From: Pseudomonadota bacterium
GTDB taxonomy: Bacteria; Pseudomonadota; Gammaproteobacteria; DAOUQR01
NCBI GenBank assembly: GCA_030625525.1
Contig: DAOUQR010000012.1
Span: forward strand, 1-10,596
DNA length: 10,596 bases
Direction of reading: 5' to 3'
Part shown: positions 6,556 to 10,596 of the stretch, piece by piece
How positions within the stretch are numbered: position 1 is the stretch's first letter
How the letters are laid out: each line of letters starts with the position of its first letter
Notes under the pieces: model-generated
Database searches by the model: none
The model's input: the letters and a program-made list of their open reading frames with translations, nothing else
What the model was told of the DNA's origin: nothing
Program-made: the position numbers and the translations under genes

Positions 6556-9500
6556 CTATTGTATCAAACCACGAAAACCAGCTGAATCAGAGTCGTTTTT
6601 GCTTCGCTCATTTTCTTTTTTAGCATCTGCCTTGCCCGTGCTTTGATTGAACCATCCATCATTCTCATTCTTGAAAAATTTAAATGGAATGAGGTTATCG
6701 GCATCGCTACTTAACTTAGTTGTTTCTTGTACTGAATAGCTCAACTCAATCCTATTTTTGAAAGTCGAGTCTTTAGCTAAAGAAATAAGATCTCGAGGCG
6801 TTGGTATGTGTGGGAGCTTGGCTGCGATAGCTTTTTTCCTGGCAATCAAATAATCGTGGGTGAAACGTTTAGCAAGATCCCTTTCAAAACCTTGCTCGAT
6901 GACTAACTCAATGAGTTCTTCTTCAGGGTAATCAGGAACTGTGATTATTTCGCAGCGATTGGCGAAGGCTTTGGATTCTTTTTTCCGCCCTTGATATCGA
7001 ATGCCGGTGCTAGCACTTTTCACAGGATTTTGAGTCCCGATGATCATAAATCCGGGTGTGTCCGCGGCCTTGTTTTGTAGATCTGTACCGCTTAATAAGG
7101 TATTCAATAAGCGTTCTATTTCAGCGGGATAAACGTTGATTTCGTCAATGATCACCACAGCACCCTCATGGAATGCTTTGGTGAGTTTTTGGGGTAAATC
7201 TAAAATGTCAGCTGCGGATAGATGGTAGTGTTTAATCTTCTGTGCTGTTAATAAAGCCTTCGCCATCAGGCTTTTTCCGATACCGGAATCACCTTCTAAG
7301 ATGCAAGCATTTTTCCCTTTGTCGAATAACTTAGGATCATTTAATTTTAACTGTCTTATTTCTAAATGTTTTAGCAGGGTTTGCAAGATGGGTTTTCTTG
7401 ACTTGGTAACAGTGAAGCCCTGTTCTTTTAAGTCAATGTCATTCAGATCTATTTGAGCGACTTTTAATTCCAATAAGGTTTGTTGAATGTCACGAGGAGT
7501 GCCATTTAACTGATCTATATTTAAATGAATATCGAGATCTAATGCTTCACATAAGGGATCTATCACACGTTGTTGGATATACCAGTCTGGCAGCGGTTCA
7601 AACTTTTCTGCCATGACGTGGCGTTCCCATAGTGGGTGTACTTGCCGACCTTTGTAGCTGGGTGGATTACCCGCCCAAAGAATTTTGTGCTCAGGCGAGA
7701 GAGGGTGCCATTTCTTTTTATATAATATACCGGGTGTTGGGTTATATATTCCTTCCAGCAAAGCTAATACAGACTTATCTAATAAATTGGCTTCGTCTAT
7801 GAATAATATTTTGATGCCAGGGGTTTCGTCATTGAGCCAGGCTTCTATATTGTCTAAGCCCATGTGGCCGTTTATGTTGTTTTGTTTGAATAATTTTTTA
7901 GTGACTAAATGACTCTTGCCCGAAGCAGTGGGGCCTACCATAAATAGGCCGGGTTGATGATAAAGGATCTGAGTGATTTTTTCTAAACGCTGCAGATCAA
8001 ATTTATCGGGATCTTTGTGATCGATGCTACCTGTAAAGTCTGGATTAGGATCACGGATTAAGCTCAAATGTTGCATCGCAGTTTCATGTTCCATGTTACT
8101 GCGTTGTAACGTGCGTTGTTGACTGAAGCTAAGATTGTCTTTTTTAATGTATGTCTGCTCGCTTCGGTGTGCGATGTATGGCAATGTATTTTTATTTTCA
8201 GACACAATGCTTAGTCGCACTTCAGGTTCAAACTTTTCACCATTGATCCAAAGATAAGGCTGTTTGCAAAACAAGGTGGCGAGTGCAGATTCGACTTCCA
8301 GAGAGAGTTCTCCTTTAAGCACGACATGTTTATATTGCTTTAGTAAGGGAATGAGCGCACCTTCATGGAAAGGAAATTCAATCCCATCTTTCGTTTCTTC
8401 AAAACCAATGTTACCCAGTAAATCACTGATTTGCGTATCTGGATCAACGGAAATAATAACGGTATTGTCATCCGCTAATTCATGAACGCTATGATCGTGA
8501 TCATCCGTGATGATGATTTGGTGCGGATGCTTCGTTTCTGTCAGAATAGGTTTTACATTGGTGGCATCAATATAAGACAGTTTGCACCGATGTTCTTTGG
8601 CTTTTATTTGAAGCTCAGCCCATTGTCCCGCAGTGAGTTCGGCTGTTAATAAGGCGGTGAGCGTTGTATCTTGATATTGCTCTAAAAACCCAGAGGGCTG
8701 TTCTAGGAAATTGTTTTCACTATGATAACGCTCGAAAAAATCATGAAAGGTCGATGGGTTTAATACAACGTCCCAGTCCGTATCTTTAGCGAAAGGTATA
8801 TCTTTTTTACCCTGTTTGTAGTCCGCGGTCTTTATACTAAACTGCACCTCGTCTGGGATCGTGTGGCTCGTGCCATTCGCTTCATAACAACGTGCATGCA
8901 CGAGTTGTCGGAAAAACACATCGAATTCACGATCCTCTGGTGGGTTAACAAAGGTGATGTTGGTAAAACCTTTTTTTAAGGCGGCAGTTAGTTCGCCAAG
9001 CGCATACGAGATCCCACTCTCTGTAAACTTTAATTTACCCACCATTTTGGAATGCCAGGCATAACTGTCAAAAAGATTAATTTCTTTTTCTTTGCCCTTA
9101 ATGCTTTTGGTTTCAGGGGTGTTCCAGTCTTGATTAAATGTAGTCACCAAGCCAAAGCGCGAATAAAAATCAGGTCCATAATCCGTGTGAGTGCATTGTG
9201 GTATTAGCGTTATGATGCGGACACCATCTGGAATACTATGTTCTGCGATCCGGCGTTGTTGATCGAGCATGCTGTTATAGCCGATATGCTCGGCACGAAA
9301 TTGCGCTTGATTCACAATTAATGTATCGCCAGGTTTTGCATTGTCTAAAAACGAGACCAAAGCGCTATCTTCGATACGATAAGTGCCCTTGCCAGCAACC
9401 AAGTTTTTATAACTGACATCGTCTAGGCTATCTAAATAAAATGAGTGCTTTGAGTCTTTATGGCAGGCTGATCGCAGATGATCAACAATATTATCTGATT

Positions 9501-10596
9501 GTTTCATCTGCTCATAACAAATTAATGTATTTGCCGCGTTTTGTTGCGTTAACCAGTCAACATAATCTGTGTCATTGTTTTTGTTAGCGGGACAAGGTGT
9601 GATGAGTTCAGGGAATAGTGAGGGTTTTGACTTTGGTGTGTCCACAGATCCATTTAAGGGTAATGTTTTATCGGTGGATTTTTGTGAGGCTACTTCACTC
9701 ACGAGATCTTTCACCTTTACCTCACCCGGGAAGCCACCCAAATCCATCTGATACCATTTGCCTTCATATTGCACTTCACAAAAGTCATGACAATCGTTTT
9801 TAATTAATCGAACAGGTATTCCCACAGCCTTAGCGACTTCAAAAAAAGCTGTAGCACGATGACGGCAGCTACCTTTTCGTTCTTTAATAAAAGCATTAAT
9901 ACGCTGATAATAAGGGCTGCTATTTTTTGCGCCCTCCAGTGTGCCGGGCTTAAATTTTTTGAAATATTGTCGTAGTAAAATAATTCGTTCGTCAGGATTG
10001 ACTTGATTTAAAAGTGCAAGCGCTGATTGTGATGCGTTTTTATCTAACTTTCCTGAGTCATCAAATCTAAATGACGAAAAAGCTGAGACATCTATGTGAT
10101 CTAATTGAGTGGTTTCAAAGTCATAATAATTAGCAAGATTAGGTGTGTCAAAGACAAACTGAACTGTTTGTCGGCCGCAAGGCTTATTCGCGCGAACGTA
10201 GTATAAGGCTTCATTTTCATTGTAACCCAGTGTGACATCGACATCACATTGCAATGCTTTAATATCATCATAGGCTGTTAGCGATGGTAATGCTTGCCAT
10301 TCTTCATTTAACTCAACTTCAAAAACCCCATAATGACTTTGAGGTCGAGATGCAAATAACTGTTTAGCATTTGCAGTCTTTGCAACGTTTTTAATAATTA
10401 TATTAGGAGCATCGGATGTTTTTGTAGAGCTAAGCACTTGTAAACGATAATGCGAATAATCTTCAGCCAAAGGCCCTAGGAAATATTGAGTAACCTGGTG
10501 AGTTGAATTGCTTTCCTTTGTATCACAATCAATCTTTTCTTTTGTTTTGTTAGTGAAAGATGGTTTAGCTGACGCTGGGGCCTTAGATGCGTGTTT
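6556..10596 (-). CDS. Giant transglutaminase-core / tandem AAA+ (dynein-midasin-MoxR-like) protein, 5' end outside window
   Basis: The minus-strand frame is open from the right edge to a TAG at 6558-6556, at least 1346 codons. A TTG at 10470 can be read as a start, but 42 open codons precede it up to the edge, so the true start is outside. Residues below are numbered from that TTG. A transglutaminase-like core spans about 190-250: C202 in KGSCRHRA, H228 in NDCHDFCEV and D243 in YQMDLGG form an intact triad. AAA module A has Walker A GPTASGKS (846-853), Walker B ILFIDEA (888-894), sensor-1 N935 and TPRD (991-994). Module B has Walker A GDSGIGKS (1060-1067), Walker B VVIIDEI (1105-1111), GTQNP (1145-1149), ANR (1170-1172) and TPRD (1224-1227). 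Residues 360-765 resemble decayed AAA modules. No signal peptide or membrane segment is seen; the C-terminal 40 residues are polar and charged. Substrate and function are unknown. A host-directed effector or a protein-remodelling ATPase are both possible. Confidence 0.9.
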   Translation of the reverse strand, partial: KHASKAPASAKPSFTNKTKEKIDCDTKESNSTHQVTQYFLGPLAEDYSHYRLQVLSSTKTSDAPNIIIKNVAKTANAKQLFASRPQSHYGVFEVELNEEWQALPSLTAYDDIKALQCDVDVTLGYNENEALYYVRANKPCGRQTVQFVFDTPNLANYYDFETTQLDHIDVSAFSSFRFDDSGKLDKNASQSALALLNQVNPDERIILLRQYFKKFKPGTLEGAKNSSPYYQRINAFIKERKGSCRHRATAFFEVAKAVGIPVRLIKNDCHDFCEVQYEGKWYQMDLGGFPGEVKVKDLVSEVASQKSTDKTLPLNGSVDTPKSKPSLFPELITPCPANKNNDTDYVDWLTQQNAANTLICYEQMKQSDNIVDHLRSACHKDSKHSFYLDSLDDVSYKNLVAGKGTYRIEDSALVSFLDNAKPGDTLIVNQAQFRAEHIGYNSMLDQQRRIAEHSIPDGVRIITLIPQCTHTDYGPDFYSRFGLVTTFNQDWNTPETKSIKGKEKEINLFDSYAWHSKMVGKLKFTESGISYALGELTAALKKGFTNITFVNPPEDREFDVFFRQLVHARCYEANGTSHTIPDEVQFSIKTADYKQGKKDIPFAKDTDWDVVLNPSTFHDFFERYHSENNFLEQPSGFLEQYQDTTLTALLTAELTAGQWAELQIKAKEHRCKLSYIDATNVKPILTETKHPHQIIITDDHDHSVHELADDNTVIISVDPDTQISDLLGNIGFEETKDGIEFPFHEGALIPLLKQYKHVVLKGELSLEVESALATLFCKQPYLWINGEKFEPEVRLSIVSENKNTLPYIAHRSEQTYIKKDNLSFSQQRTLQRSNMEHETAMQHLSLIRDPNPDFTGSIDHKDPDKFDLQRLEKITQILYHQPGLFMVGPTASGKSHLVTKKLFKQNNINGHMGLDNIEAWLNDETPGIKILFIDEANLLDKSVLALLEGIYNPTPGILYKKKWHPLSPEHKILWAGNPPSYKGRQVHPLWERHVMAEKFEPLPDWYIQQRVIDPLCEALDLDIHLNIDQLNGTPRDIQQTLLELKVAQIDLNDIDLKEQGFTVTKSRKPILQTLLKHLEIRQLKLNDPKLFDKGKNACILEGDSGIGKSLMAKALLTAQKIKHYHLSAADILDLPQKLTKAFHEGAVVIIDEINVYPAEIERLLNTLLSGTDLQNKAADTPGFMIIGTQNPVKSASTGIRYQGRKKESKAFANRCEIITVPDYPEEELIELVIEQGFERDLAKRFTHDYLIARKKAIAAKLPHIPTPRDLISLAKDSTFKNRIELSYSVQETTKLSSDADNLIPFKFFKNENDGWFNQSTGKADAKKENERSKNDSDSAGFRGLIQ

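Noticed and set aside
6551..6560. ATAGCTAT palindrome at the end of the giant gene as a terminator
   Set aside because: It is a short, AT-rich palindrome with no loop and no T-run, so it cannot form a meaningful terminator hairpin.
7685..9803. Several plus-strand ORFs of 60-75 codons
   Set aside because: All are antisense to the giant AAA+/transglutaminase gene, which carries clear conserved motifs in its own frame.
1..10596. CRISPR arrays, tRNA/rRNA genes, insertion sequences, attachment sites
   Set aside because: Looked for repeat-spacer periodicity, cloverleaf-like or rRNA-like stretches and transposase motifs; none was recognised by eye.

Overview
The window reads as chromosomal DNA of a moderately AT-rich gammaproteobacterium. 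PdxB, BolA, Mpl and a type IVa pilin behind a sigma-54 promoter all fit that class. A PPi-dependent phosphofructokinase and a very large multidomain protein would suit Legionellales or a similar host-associated or intracellular lineage, but that finer placement is inference.

Layout. Bases 1-1574 (minus strand) hold a compact cluster transcribed bolA -> M50 site-2-type metalloprotease -> pdxB, with pdxB running off the left edge. Bases 1688-2407 (plus) hold a complete VapBC-type toxin-antitoxin pair with its own promoter and a likely operator palindrome. Bases 2408-3138 (plus) hold a major type IV pilin gene with a GG-N10-GC sigma-54 promoter, an upstream dyad and a strong intrinsic terminator. 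The pilin gene converges on a PPi-dependent phosphofructokinase gene (3151-4419, minus). Across a divergent regulatory gap (4420-4634) lies a plus-strand pair: a five-helix membrane protein of unknown function and mpl, the murein-tripeptide recycling ligase. From 6556 to the right edge, the minus strand is one open frame of at least 1346 codons, convergent with mpl.

How the parts relate. Most genes are independent housekeeping units: PLP synthesis, Fe-S/stress-linked BolA, central carbon flux and cell-wall recycling. The pilin is a surface-structure unit with typical two-component/RpoN-style control. The VapBC pair is a typical small mobile or accessory insertion.

The unusual element is the giant protein. 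It joins a transglutaminase/cysteine-protease core with an intact Cys-His-Asp triad to two complete dynein/midasin/MoxR-like AAA+ modules. Between them, long stretches look like further, decayed AAA modules. Its start lies outside the window: the frame is open to the last base, and the apparent TTG start at 10468-10470 is only an internal codon. No rRNA, tRNA, CRISPR array or insertion sequence was recognised.
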